A stretch of DNA of 30,964 nucleotides from a virus. The stretch is from positions 1 through 30,964 of the IMG/VR virus record IMGVR_UViG_3300010354_000360, one strand, 5' to 3'. The position numbers were made by a program, and so were the translations under genes. Of this stretch, positions 17,113 through 26,632 are shown piece after piece. The first letter of the stretch is position 1. The number at the start of each line of letters is the position of its first letter. The notes under the pieces are model-generated. The model had not been told where the DNA came from and made no database searches. It saw only the letters and a program-made list of their open reading frames with translations.

Positions 17113-17120
17113 CTAAATAT
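17113..17120 (+). promoter_or_regulatory. Probable late promoter for the 2901-residue fibre gene
   Basis: CTAAATAT lies two bases after the preceding TGA in a 46-base gap, 36 bases before the ATG at 17157. The spacing matches the promoters before gp8 and the DUF4815 gene. The only Shine-Dalgarno candidate is GGGAG at 17140-17144, rather far (12 bases) from the ATG. Confidence 0.55.
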
Positions 17121-17156
17121 AACTGAGGATAATAAGGGCGGGAGCTAGTAAGCACC

Positions 17157-20100
17157 ATGAGTTTTAATATCAATTCCGATAAAGAGTTTGTAAGAGGTTC
17201 TAAACCACAGCTCATCGGTGATAACGAACTTAGTATTAGGGGTGGAGTTGGATCTCTTGAAAGAGAAATCCTCAGAACACAACTAGATGCTAGTACAGGT
17301 CTTCCCCGTGTAGGTATCAATAGGACTGGTCAAAGAGTTAATAATATTAGCATTACAAATGCTGGAACTGGATATACACTTCAACCATCTGTAACTATTG
17401 ATCCTCCAACAACTGCTGGAGGAGTTCAGGCACTAGCTTCAGCATTTATCTTCAACGGTCAAGTAGTTAATATTGCTGTCAATAACCCTGGCAGTGGTTA
17501 TACAACTACGCCAAATGTTGTTATTAGTGGTGGTAATGGTGCTGGTGCAGCGGCAGAAGCATTCTTAGACACTGTTGATTTTGAATTGGATATCAACGGT
17601 GCTATTAGAACCTCAACCTCTATCATTTCAGATACTGCGAGAATTCTGAACCTTGATATTGATAACTTTGTTACCCCAGACCTAAACCTCAGAGGTCCAA
17701 GTCTTAAGACTTATGTAAATAACACTGGAACTCCTTGGGCAAGTAATGTTATTGTTCAAGAAAATGCCTACAGATATTTTGGTGCTAACGTATATCAAGC
17801 ACTGAATGGTGGTGAAACTGGATCATTAGCTCCAGTTCATACTGATGGTATTGCACTCAACGGAGAAGTAAATTTCAAGCACATCGGTTTCCGTGTAGTT
17901 GATTCACAAGCATTTGGGTTTGGAACTACTGGCGAAGCAGGATTATTCCCACGTTCTATTACTCCTCTACTTGGCGATAGATCAGACAAGATTGCTACAA
18001 CAGAATATGTCCTCAACCTAGCAACGAATGACGTTGGTGGTCGTATTTACGTTTCCGAGCAGATTGGTTCCGATCTCAACGACGGTCGTTCTGCTGTTGC
18101 TCCTGTTAGAACAATCAAAAAGGCAGCACAACTTGCTTGGGCAACTCCTGGTGTCAAGGAAACCATCATCGTTTCTGGTGGAGATTATCTAGAAGATAAC
18201 CCAATTTCATTACCACCAGATGCATCTATCGTTGGTGACAACCTCCGTCTGGTAATTATCCGTCCAAGGAATCCAGGCAAACACATCATGAAGTTCGGTG
18301 ACAAGAACTACATTATTGGTGTTACTTACAGAGACCAGATTGACTCAAATGGCGATCCAGTTGCTACTTGGGACTATGCTATGGTCTTTGACGATAAGCA
18401 AAGAATTATTGTTGATTATGATGTAAATGGAGATTTCGGAACAGAGTTTCCAATTGGTCACCAGATTTTTGGACCAGATCAGTTCCGCGTAGGATATCAA
18501 CAGAATACTGGTCTAAGTGCTCTTCAAACTGGCGTAGAGGTTATTGGTGTCAATACTGGTGCAAGAGCAAAAGTTATTGGAGTAACTTACACAACAACAA
18601 TTGGTGCTAGTGCATATATTAGTGGTACTGTTGATGTTAGACTAACGAGTGGTTCGTTTGTTGAGGGTGAGCAATTTAGATATATCACTTCAGCGACCCA
18701 AGGATCTTCCATTGCTCTAACAATCACTCAAACTTCGGGACCAAATACATTTAGAACCACAACAGATCCAACTGGAATCATTGCTGGTGGTACTTATATT
18801 TACCTAGATGACACAGATGATAGCAGCTTCACTGCTGGATATTATGAAGTTGCTGATGTAGCAGAAGATGATGAAAATAACCCAACTTACTGGGATGTTA
18901 CTGTTGTTCCTATCCTCAACTCTCCAGAGTGGAATACAACTCAGTCAGAAACTATTCAGATCTTCAACGCATCCGTAACAACATTTACATTTGACTCAAC
19001 ATCACTGAAGTCAATTAGAGCAGAAGGTGAAGTTGTATTCATTGATGAAGACATCACAAATACTCTACCAATCCAGAGAATTGACTTCTCGCAACAGGGT
19101 GGATTTACCGATGGTTTCCAAAGCGAACAGTTTGGTAACTCAGAGGATCTTGGAGGTATTGTCTTCTACACCAACGAACTAGTTGGTAGATCAAATACTC
19201 ACGATCTAAAGGAAGGTCAAGAGATTCTCATTCAAGGTCTTCCAACTGGAACACCAGATCTTTCATTCTTGAATGGAAGACAAAGAATTTACAAAGTTCT
19301 CGAAGATGCTGATGGTCGTGCAAGAAGATTTGTAATTCCAAAGAAAGCTGTTGGCATCAATGATGCAAACTTTGACCCAGGACAATTTGCAACTGTAAGT
19401 ACATATTCCAAGAGTATTACTTTATCACTACTCAACTCACCAAACACCTTCCCACTAGCAACTCCTGTCGATAGAAGATATCAAGATGCTTGCATCTACA
19501 TCAGAAACAACAGAGACTTTATTGCTGATGAAGTTGTCGGACGTATCAACAGCGAATTCAAGAAGGAATACTTTGCTGTATATGATATCTCTGGTCTAGA
19601 CTTCAAGATCTATCTTGGAACATCCAGATTTGAGCACACTTATATTAGTGGAGGAACAGTAACATTTGGTGGTGTTGATTACAATATCACTGGATTTACA
19701 TACGACACTTCAGTAACTGGTGTAGCTACAATCACAACTGATGTTTCAATCCCAGCACTAGCGGAAGATGATATTGTAAAACTGGCTGGCATTCTTGTTG
19801 AATGTGACAACGGACAAAAAGTATATCCAAGTTTCAACATTCCAGTAAGTGATACCCAATGTAAGCAAGATATTGTACATTTCCTCAACGCTCTTGTAAG
19901 GGACCTGGAGTTTGGTTCTAACCACAATATCATCGAAGCAGCTCAGAAGTACATTGTAGGCGCTAAGATTGACTATGTAGAGAACGAAATTATCCAGACT
20001 GTACGTGCTATCGAGTATGCTAGAGAGCTAGCAACTTATGCAATGTGTAACTGGAGAACTGGAAACAGAACTCAAAGTGATCCAGTTTATACTCCACAGT

Positions 20101-23100
20101 ATTCATCTATAACAAGATACTTTGATAATAGTGTTATTACAGCAACTGCTGGAACACCAGCTTGTGATGACGTAAGATCTGCTATCGATACGTTAGCATA
20201 TCTATGGGTAGATGTGATTTCAAATAATGCATCTGGTAGATACTTAGATGCCGCATATCTAATTGCAAGAAACAGAGATTTGATTGCAGATGCTTCATAC
20301 AATGAAACTCTCGTATCATATCCATCTCTTGGTTTAAGTAATATCAATGAGAGAAAATGCCGTAGAGATATCAATTATGTTTTATCAGGACTAATTAGAG
20401 ATCTTGTCCTTGGTGGAAATACTGGTGTTGTAACTGCTGCAGAAGCATATTTCTCTGGCACTTCTTTAGCAGGAATTCCACAATCAGAAGTTCCAGCTAC
20501 AAGACTTGCTTTCCAAAGAGCAGCATTAAATTCTATTGCTGCTATGAGAAATTGGACAGATGGTGCTGGTCAAGCAATTTCAACTCCATCTTCCCCAATT
20601 CCCCAATTTACAGATAACACAATCATTGCAGATCCATCTTCTCCAGATTGTGCTAATGTTGCTTCATCAATCAACACATTGATGACACTTCTTGATAATA
20701 TTTTGCTTCATGGAGAAAATCCATCTGATCCTGCTGCAATTGAACCAGGAGAAACTACAAAGACTACTGGAACTCTTTACGATACTGCAGATATTATTAC
20801 ATATCCAGATTCTTACATCTATGATAATAACAATGTAAGAATGGCAGTTCGTGGATATTACGATGACTATCCAATTATTGAGGCATCACCATATACACAG
20901 AACTCCTCTGTTATTTCGTTCCTGGGTGGTAGCGGTGCTCTGGTTGATGGTTCCAAGGTCAAGCAACCCAACTGCCCATTTGCTGGACTAGAACTTGATG
21001 GAACTGCTACTTATCCAAATCAGGGTAAGTCGATGGTTGCCTCGGCATTCACTATCGTTTCCTTTGGTGGTACAGGATATAAGGTTATTGAAGATGGTTA
21101 CACTCAGTTGGTTTCTGTATTCGTTATCTTCTGTGCTGATGGTGTCCTCGCTGAGTCTGGTGGTTACTGTTCGATTACTAACTCTGCTACAAACTTTGGT
21201 ATTGCTGCCCTTCGCGGTGTTGGATATAGAAGAGAAGCATATGAATTTGACGTTGCAACTATTGTCAATGTTTCTTCAACTCCAACTGGTAGAGCAATCC
21301 TAACAGTTGATGGTCTAGGAAGAGAACCACTTGAGCACTATGTTGTCAAGATTGATGGATATGAAAATACAAGTCCAAATATTGAATATTTTGTTGATTC
21401 TGTTGGTGCTGTAGGTGCTGGACCACCGTTCCAAGCAGAACTAACAATCGATGATGGTCAGGGACAACCCATGGACCTAACTGATAGTTCAACAGGTCTT
21501 CCAGTATCTCTTGGTAATGTTCAGGGTGCAACTATCAGACTACATAGACCATCTATCGTCAATAGCTCTTCCCACACTTGGGAATTTGCTGGTTCTGGTA
21601 CTAACTACCTTGCTCTGCCAGAGAACGGTGGAACTAAAGATGAAGCGCAAGAGCAGGTATCAGAAAACTACGGACGTGTTTATGTTTCTGGTACTGACGA
21701 ACTTGGTGACTTCAAGGTTGGTACGTTTGCTAGAATTGAGAACAGAACTGGTAACATCACTTTTACAGGTACAGTTACGATCTCTGAAGTTGAATTCCTC
21801 AAACTGAAGGGTGGCGACGTTGTTGTTACTGGATTCTCTGCTGATAATACCCTAGGTGGTGCTGGAACAAGTAACTCTGTTCTACCTACCCAGAAAGCAG
21901 TTAGAGATTACATCACCAACAACCTTGGACCATACATCAACAAACCATATTCAACTAACGCCGTTCCTAGAGCACTGGTTGAACTCACTGATTCTGGTAA
22001 GATTTCAATTGACCAGATCCCAGCTCTAAGACCATTCCAGGTTTATACTGTTGCTAATCAGACACAAAGACTGAATATTGAAGGAGCACTTGCTGGTGAT
22101 ATTGCGATTCAGCAAGACACAACCACTTCATATATTCTAAACAACGATCTAGACAGTCTGTTCCTTGCATTCCAACCAGATCCAACACTACAATTTACTA
22201 TTGGCGATATCTTTGATGGTAGTATAAGTGGTGGTCGCATTCAGGCAACTGAATACAGACAAGGTGTTGTATATAGAATCAACCTAACTGATGGTGGTTC
22301 TGGTTATGTTTCTCCACCAAACGTTGTAATTTCTGGTACTTTACAGCAAGGTGGTGTAGAGGCAAGAGCAACAACAACTATTGCTAACGGAGAAGTTGTA
22401 ACAATCACTCTTGTTCTGTATGACAACTACATTGGTGGTAAAGGATACACATCTGCCCCAACTATTACGATTGCGGCACCAGCGGGAACTGGAACTCAGG
22501 CAACCGCAGTTGCTCTAATTGAAAGCAGACTTTATGGCGATATCGTCAATAGAATTTCTCTAGAAGATACAGATACTATTGAAAGTAGCGACATTCCATC
22601 AGAGACCATCAATATTACAAGAGTTGTCAATACATCATCGTTTGATAATAACAACTGGGTATCTCTATCTTCCAACCAGATTGCAGCCACAGATATTGTA
22701 TCTGGTGTTATCGAAACTGACCGTCTTGCTTCTGGTGGTGCTGCAAACTCGTTCACATTCCTCAGAGGAGACCAAAACTGGGCACTTGCTGTTCAGTCTG
22801 TCAAAGGTGCTGAGATTAGATACTTCGATAAACTATACAGCACAGCAAGTAGCGGATCTAGCCAACTAATCTTCCAAACGAACTCTGATGTTCTCTTGGG
22901 TCACGAAGTTGTAAATAGCGTTCTTGGCATTCAGGCAAACACTAATATTACTGGTGTTATTACTGATGCTGGTCTAACAACAATTTCACTCAATAATCCA
23001 CTCACACAAACTATCAACGCTGGAACAATTATTGAATTCAAGCGTGGTTCTTCCCCAATGATCTTTGAGTCATCATACACTCAAGGAAACTTTGTTGATA

Positions 23101-25862
23101 GTATCATCATCGCAAATGGTGGAAGTGGATTTACAGATGGTCAGTATTTCGACGTAGAGTTATCTGGTGGAACTGGAACTGGTTTAAGATGTAATATTAT
23201 TGTTTCTGGTAATACAATTACTGATATTGCAGTTACCGATGGTGGATCTGGATATACTAACGATTTTAGCATTACAAATCCACCACCAGTTATTGGTTCT
23301 GGATCTGCGATGGTGCTTGCTGCCAAAATTTCCACAGTCAATAGACAGTACGCAAACGTTTCTCTTGATATTCAAAGAGTAACTAATCTCACAATTTCCT
23401 CTGATCTATATGGTACGATTGGTGTTTCTAGATTCAAGAAAGATCAATTCAAGATTGGTGAAGCTGGTAATGGATCCATCGAACTCAAGACTGGTCCTGG
23501 ATCTGGTCTAGATGCTGACTTACTTGATACAAGGCAAGGTTCATTCTATCTCAACTCAAGTAACCAAAACCAAGGTACTCTCCCAACTGATAGACTTGCT
23601 GGCACATATAACATTAGCGTTTCTGGTTCTTCTGGAAATACCATCCGTCTTGCAACTGGTACTAACAACCCAACTTCAAACCCAACTCCAAACAACTTTG
23701 TTGAGGGTCTTGTTGCTAACACGATCAACAACTCTGCGGACCAACTATTCGATGGTGGATCTCAGCACCTTGTTCTCACAATCAGAAACAAAGGTCAGGG
23801 TCTAACTGCTGAAGGTGGTGTCAGACAGATGGCATTTACCGACAACGATAATATTTGGTTGCGTGGTTCTGGAACTGGCGTCACAGCATTTGGTACATGG
23901 GCAAAGATGTGGACATCCCTAAATGATGGTATTGGTTCTGGTCTAGACGCCGATAGATTAGATGGCAAGCAGGGAACTTGGTATCAGAATGCCCTGAATA
24001 TCAACACAGGTACTGTTTCTGATAACAGACTACCAAGATTTATTAGTGCTACTAAGGTAAGAGATACACTAACTGTTCAATCATTCAACGGTGATCCTAA
24101 GTATAGAATTTATCTCTCTGGTAGAATTCTAAATGTTTCTCCATTCACCCCTGGAAATACTGTCAATTTATATGATGCAAATGCTCAGGCAACTGGACAG
24201 ATTGCGATTGACAACTTGATTATCAATGATGTTGCAGATATAACAGAAGATTATACAATTATTGTTGGACGACTAACAACTGGTAACTTTGTTGGTGCTC
24301 TAACAATTGGTACTGCTGCCAATAGAGAAGAGTTCCAAGATTTCACAATCGATGATGATAACGTCGTACAAGTTGCAAAACTTGAGAGTGATGGTGGAAC
24401 TGCTAATCTAAGACTTGGAAGAAGAGATGGAGTTGCAACATCTCCTGGTCTTTATTTCACAAGTGCTCAATTAGTACCAAATAGCTATAATGCTGCTATT
24501 GTTGCTACTGGTGGTAATGCTACGGATGGTTCAGGTACTCTGAACGTTCTTGTGGCAAATGCTAATGGTTTCAACGTAAATGGAAATATTGTTTGGAACG
24601 CTGGCAATATTACATTCCAATCAACAAACGTTGCCAATACTGCTGTCAAGCGTGATGCCTCTGGTAATTTCTCCGCTGGAACAATTACAGCATCTCTAAC
24701 TGGTGCTGCTTCACTAAACGTCTTGAAGACTGGCGATACCATGACTGGTCCTCTGACCTTAACTGGTGCATCTTCAAACCTAAGTGTTTCTGGAACTGGC
24801 ACATTCTTATCAACTGTTTCTATCACGAACGACCTTGCAGTTGATACAGATACACTATTCGTTGATGTCTCTGACGATGAAGTTGGTATCAACGCTGGTG
24901 TTTCTCCAAGATCAACTCTTGACATTGTTGGTGATCTTGGTGTTTATATTAGATCTGCTACTAACGGTGCTGGTGCTAAACTGAAATTTAGTGATTCAGC
25001 TGGTTCTGACTGGGCACAACAAGGAACTATTAATTATGTCCATGCCGATGCATCTACTCCTAATGCTGCATACGGAAATGCTTTCCTCGTTAGTGGTACT
25101 GAAACAACATTAGCATTCCAAGTTACTGGTGATGTTATTGCTACCAGAAGAATTGGTATCAACGTTACTGCTCCTGGTCTTGCTCTTGATGTTGGCGGTG
25201 GTGCTAAATTTACTGAGGCACTTACAGTCGAGAATACTTCAAATGGTGCTATCAACTTCTACAATAACACGGCAACAAGATACTGGAGAATTGGTAGCAA
25301 TGCTCAATCAAATAACTTCTTCACATTCCAAGCATCAACTGCTGCTGGTGGAACTACGTTTAATTCCACTCCTGCTCTTGGAATTAGTGGTATCAATAAT
25401 GCTGTTACTATTAACACTACAGCAACTTCTGGAACTGATCCACTTGATGGCACAACACAAAGAAATTACAAACTCAATATTCAGGGTGACGTTAATATCA
25501 ACGGTCAGTTGTTCCAAAACAATTCTGAGTTTGTAACTTCAAGATGGACTAAATCAACCAACGGTAGTGATATCTACAGACTATCAAGAGTTGGCATCAA
25601 TAAGGTCGATCCTACTTACACATTACATATTGATGGTTCCGTAAATATCGAAGGAAGCACAGATGCTGGTAACAGAGTTCTCTATGCTAACGGTGAGAAG
25701 CAGTGGTTGGATAAGTGGGGTGTATTCAAAGCAAATAGAAACTTTGTTTCGGAAAACGTCACCATTCCAGCAAACGTCAATTGCGTAACCGCTGGACCAA
25801 TCACTATAAATAATGGCGTAACTGTTACTATCAACAGTGGTGGTAACTGGGCGATTGTATAA
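17157..25862 (+). CDS. Giant tail fibre/appendage protein with split beta-helix
   Basis: A 2901-residue protein. In order: a cyanophage fibre N-terminus (FNINSDKEFVRGSKPQLIGD); two GSGY modules (63-138); a short AYRYFGANVYQALNGG binding-like module (about 193-246); the start of a right-handed beta-helix (RIYVSEQIGSDLNDG near 294, LPPDASIVGDNLR near 350); a large insertion (about 415-1225) with two helical modules (DACIYIRNNRDFIADE at 777, DAAYLIARNRDLIADA near 1031); resumption of helix-like coils (SMVASAFTIVSFGGTGYKV near 1290); more GSGY modules near 1710-1790 and 1985-2055; two LDAD-x-LD-x-(R/K)-QG-x-(F/W)-Y motifs as in T4-type fibre shafts; an LKTGDTMTGPLTL block; and a C-terminal tip (PITINNGVTVTINSGGNWAIV minus its last residue is near 2881-2900). 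It is probably a long fibre or a whisker-like appendage. No protease motif is seen. Confidence 0.78.
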   Translation: MSFNINSDKEFVRGSKPQLIGDNELSIRGGVGSLEREILRTQLDASTGLPRVGINRTGQRVNNISITNAGTGYTLQPSVTIDPPTTAGGVQALASAFIFNGQVVNIAVNNPGSGYTTTPNVVISGGNGAGAAAEAFLDTVDFELDINGAIRTSTSIISDTARILNLDIDNFVTPDLNLRGPSLKTYVNNTGTPWASNVIVQENAYRYFGANVYQALNGGETGSLAPVHTDGIALNGEVNFKHIGFRVVDSQAFGFGTTGEAGLFPRSITPLLGDRSDKIATTEYVLNLATNDVGGRIYVSEQIGSDLNDGRSAVAPVRTIKKAAQLAWATPGVKETIIVSGGDYLEDNPISLPPDASIVGDNLRLVIIRPRNPGKHIMKFGDKNYIIGVTYRDQIDSNGDPVATWDYAMVFDDKQRIIVDYDVNGDFGTEFPIGHQIFGPDQFRVGYQQNTGLSALQTGVEVIGVNTGARAKVIGVTYTTTIGASAYISGTVDVRLTSGSFVEGEQFRYITSATQGSSIALTITQTSGPNTFRTTTDPTGIIAGGTYIYLDDTDDSSFTAGYYEVADVAEDDENNPTYWDVTVVPILNSPEWNTTQSETIQIFNASVTTFTFDSTSLKSIRAEGEVVFIDEDITNTLPIQRIDFSQQGGFTDGFQSEQFGNSEDLGGIVFYTNELVGRSNTHDLKEGQEILIQGLPTGTPDLSFLNGRQRIYKVLEDADGRARRFVIPKKAVGINDANFDPGQFATVSTYSKSITLSLLNSPNTFPLATPVDRRYQDACIYIRNNRDFIADEVVGRINSEFKKEYFAVYDISGLDFKIYLGTSRFEHTYISGGTVTFGGVDYNITGFTYDTSVTGVATITTDVSIPALAEDDIVKLAGILVECDNGQKVYPSFNIPVSDTQCKQDIVHFLNALVRDLEFGSNHNIIEAAQKYIVGAKIDYVENEIIQTVRAIEYARELATYAMCNWRTGNRTQSDPVYTPQYSSITRYFDNSVITATAGTPACDDVRSAIDTLAYLWVDVISNNASGRYLDAAYLIARNRDLIADASYNETLVSYPSLGLSNINERKCRRDINYVLSGLIRDLVLGGNTGVVTAAEAYFSGTSLAGIPQSEVPATRLAFQRAALNSIAAMRNWTDGAGQAISTPSSPIPQFTDNTIIADPSSPDCANVASSINTLMTLLDNILLHGENPSDPAAIEPGETTKTTGTLYDTADIITYPDSYIYDNNNVRMAVRGYYDDYPIIEASPYTQNSSVISFLGGSGALVDGSKVKQPNCPFAGLELDGTATYPNQGKSMVASAFTIVSFGGTGYKVIEDGYTQLVSVFVIFCADGVLAESGGYCSITNSATNFGIAALRGVGYRREAYEFDVATIVNVSSTPTGRAILTVDGLGREPLEHYVVKIDGYENTSPNIEYFVDSVGAVGAGPPFQAELTIDDGQGQPMDLTDSSTGLPVSLGNVQGATIRLHRPSIVNSSSHTWEFAGSGTNYLALPENGGTKDEAQEQVSENYGRVYVSGTDELGDFKVGTFARIENRTGNITFTGTVTISEVEFLKLKGGDVVVTGFSADNTLGGAGTSNSVLPTQKAVRDYITNNLGPYINKPYSTNAVPRALVELTDSGKISIDQIPALRPFQVYTVANQTQRLNIEGALAGDIAIQQDTTTSYILNNDLDSLFLAFQPDPTLQFTIGDIFDGSISGGRIQATEYRQGVVYRINLTDGGSGYVSPPNVVISGTLQQGGVEARATTTIANGEVVTITLVLYDNYIGGKGYTSAPTITIAAPAGTGTQATAVALIESRLYGDIVNRISLEDTDTIESSDIPSETINITRVVNTSSFDNNNWVSLSSNQIAATDIVSGVIETDRLASGGAANSFTFLRGDQNWALAVQSVKGAEIRYFDKLYSTASSGSSQLIFQTNSDVLLGHEVVNSVLGIQANTNITGVITDAGLTTISLNNPLTQTINAGTIIEFKRGSSPMIFESSYTQGNFVDSIIIANGGSGFTDGQYFDVELSGGTGTGLRCNIIVSGNTITDIAVTDGGSGYTNDFSITNPPPVIGSGSAMVLAAKISTVNRQYANVSLDIQRVTNLTISSDLYGTIGVSRFKKDQFKIGEAGNGSIELKTGPGSGLDADLLDTRQGSFYLNSSNQNQGTLPTDRLAGTYNISVSGSSGNTIRLATGTNNPTSNPTPNNFVEGLVANTINNSADQLFDGGSQHLVLTIRNKGQGLTAEGGVRQMAFTDNDNIWLRGSGTGVTAFGTWAKMWTSLNDGIGSGLDADRLDGKQGTWYQNALNINTGTVSDNRLPRFISATKVRDTLTVQSFNGDPKYRIYLSGRILNVSPFTPGNTVNLYDANAQATGQIAIDNLIINDVADITEDYTIIVGRLTTGNFVGALTIGTAANREEFQDFTIDDDNVVQVAKLESDGGTANLRLGRRDGVATSPGLYFTSAQLVPNSYNAAIVATGGNATDGSGTLNVLVANANGFNVNGNIVWNAGNITFQSTNVANTAVKRDASGNFSAGTITASLTGAASLNVLKTGDTMTGPLTLTGASSNLSVSGTGTFLSTVSITNDLAVDTDTLFVDVSDDEVGINAGVSPRSTLDIVGDLGVYIRSATNGAGAKLKFSDSAGSDWAQQGTINYVHADASTPNAAYGNAFLVSGTETTLAFQVTGDVIATRRIGINVTAPGLALDVGGGAKFTEALTVENTSNGAINFYNNTATRYWRIGSNAQSNNFFTFQASTAAGGTTFNSTPALGISGINNAVTINTTATSGTDPLDGTTQRNYKLNIQGDVNINGQLFQNNSEFVTSRWTKSTNGSDIYRLSRVGINKVDPTYTLHIDGSVNIEGSTDAGNRVLYANGEKQWLDKWGVFKANRNFVSENVTIPANVNCVTAGPITINNGVTVTINSGGNWAIV
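19485..20460 (+). repeat. Two copies of a helical module, the first with a beta insertion
   Basis: Copy 1 reads DACIYIRNNRDFIADEVVGR (from 19485), then resumes at about 19861 with a Cys and DIVHFLNALVRDLEFGSN. Copy 2 (about 20248-20460) reads DAAYLIARNRDLIADA, then CRRDINYVLSGLIRDLVLGG. Copy 1 carries about 100 extra residues of beta character (about 19562-19860) between its two halves; copy 2 has only a short linker. Similar modules occur in other large cyanophage structural proteins. Confidence 0.7.
25805..25812 (+). promoter_or_regulatory. Late promoter embedded in the fibre-tip coding sequence
   Basis: An exact TATAAATA lies inside the last codons of the 2901-residue gene, where it encodes part of the TITINNG tip motif. 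It is 56 bases before the ATG at 25869 and probably drives the adhesin cassette. Confidence 0.65.
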
Positions 25863-25868
25863 AAAATT

Positions 25869-26624
25869 ATGGCTGGTATTCTAAAGGTAGATCAGATCCA
25901 AAACACCGCTGGTGTCAATATTATGGATCTGCAAAATGGTAACATGAGAATGTGGAATGGGAGTTCTTATGAAGAATTCAAAGTTCCTGGAGCATTGATT
26001 AGTATAAACGTCTATACATCACAAGACGGAAACTGGAATAGTAAATCAACTTCTGGTGGTTCTGGAACATGGACTAAACCAGCAGGTTGCAGTCACGTTT
26101 TAGTTTATGTTACTGGTGGTGGCGGTGGTGCTCGCATCAACGATAACTCCTATAGAGGAGCTGGCGGTGGTGGTGGAGCTACTGCTATCAAATATATCGA
26201 TGTCTCTGGTGTAAGCAGCGTTTCATATACTTATGGTGAAGGTGGCGCATACGTTAGAAATGGCGGTAGGGGAGCAACTGGAGGAACTAGTTCTTTCGGA
26301 TCATATTGTTCTGCATCTGGTGGTCAAGGAGGTCAAACAGATGTCCCCCACCAAGGAGGACCAGGAGGATCTGCTAGTGGTGGTGACATCAATATTCCTG
26401 GCGGTGGTGGAGAAATGGCACACGACTCCAATAGAGAAGGCGGCGGTGGCATGAGTTTCTGGCATAAAGCTGGATCATCACACCATTATTATAATCAACA
26501 AGAAGAAGTTACTCACGGTCAGTGGGGATCTGGTGGTGGTTATGGTTACTATTCGCAAAATGATTTTGCATATAATAACTCAAATGGTGGTGCTGGTTGC
26601 GTGATTGTTTGGAATTATACCTAA
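25869..26624 (+). CDS. Glycine-rich adhesin-like fibre tip protein
   Basis: A 251-residue protein. The N-terminus (MAGILKVDQIQNTAGVNIMD) is of the type that starts many cyanophage fibre proteins. From about residue 65 comes GTWTKPAGCSHVLVYVTGGG, the entry of the glycine-rich beta domain found in phage tail tips. Long glycine runs follow (GAGGGGGATA, GGPGGSASGG, IPGGGGE, REGGGGM, GSGGGYGYY), and the protein ends on a strand (GCVIVWNYT). Such runs can pack as polyglycine-II helices, as in the gp38 adhesins of T2- and S16-like phages, where loops between them contact the receptor. It follows the giant fibre gene after six bases, so it is a good candidate for a receptor-binding tip. Identity with gp38 is not claimed. 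Confidence 0.68.
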   Translation: MAGILKVDQIQNTAGVNIMDLQNGNMRMWNGSSYEEFKVPGALISINVYTSQDGNWNSKSTSGGSGTWTKPAGCSHVLVYVTGGGGGARINDNSYRGAGGGGGATAIKYIDVSGVSSVSYTYGEGGAYVRNGGRGATGGTSSFGSYCSASGGQGGQTDVPHQGGPGGSASGGDINIPGGGGEMAHDSNREGGGGMSFWHKAGSSHHYYNQQEEVTHGQWGSGGGYGYYSQNDFAYNNSNGGAGCVIVWNYT

Positions 26625-26628
26625 GGAG
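26622..26628 (+). promoter_or_regulatory. Ribosome binding site that fixes the start at 26633
   Basis: TAAGGAG overlaps the stop codon of the glycine-rich gene and lies 4 bases before ATG 26633. It supports this ATG over an upstream in-frame TTG at 26597, which would overlap the adhesin gene and has no such site. Confidence 0.85.
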
Positions 26629-26632
26629 AATT

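Noticed and set aside
26597-26632. Upstream in-frame TTG that would extend the 117-residue protein
   Set aside because: It overlaps the end of the glycine-rich gene, while TAAGGAG at 26622-26628 points to ATG 26633.
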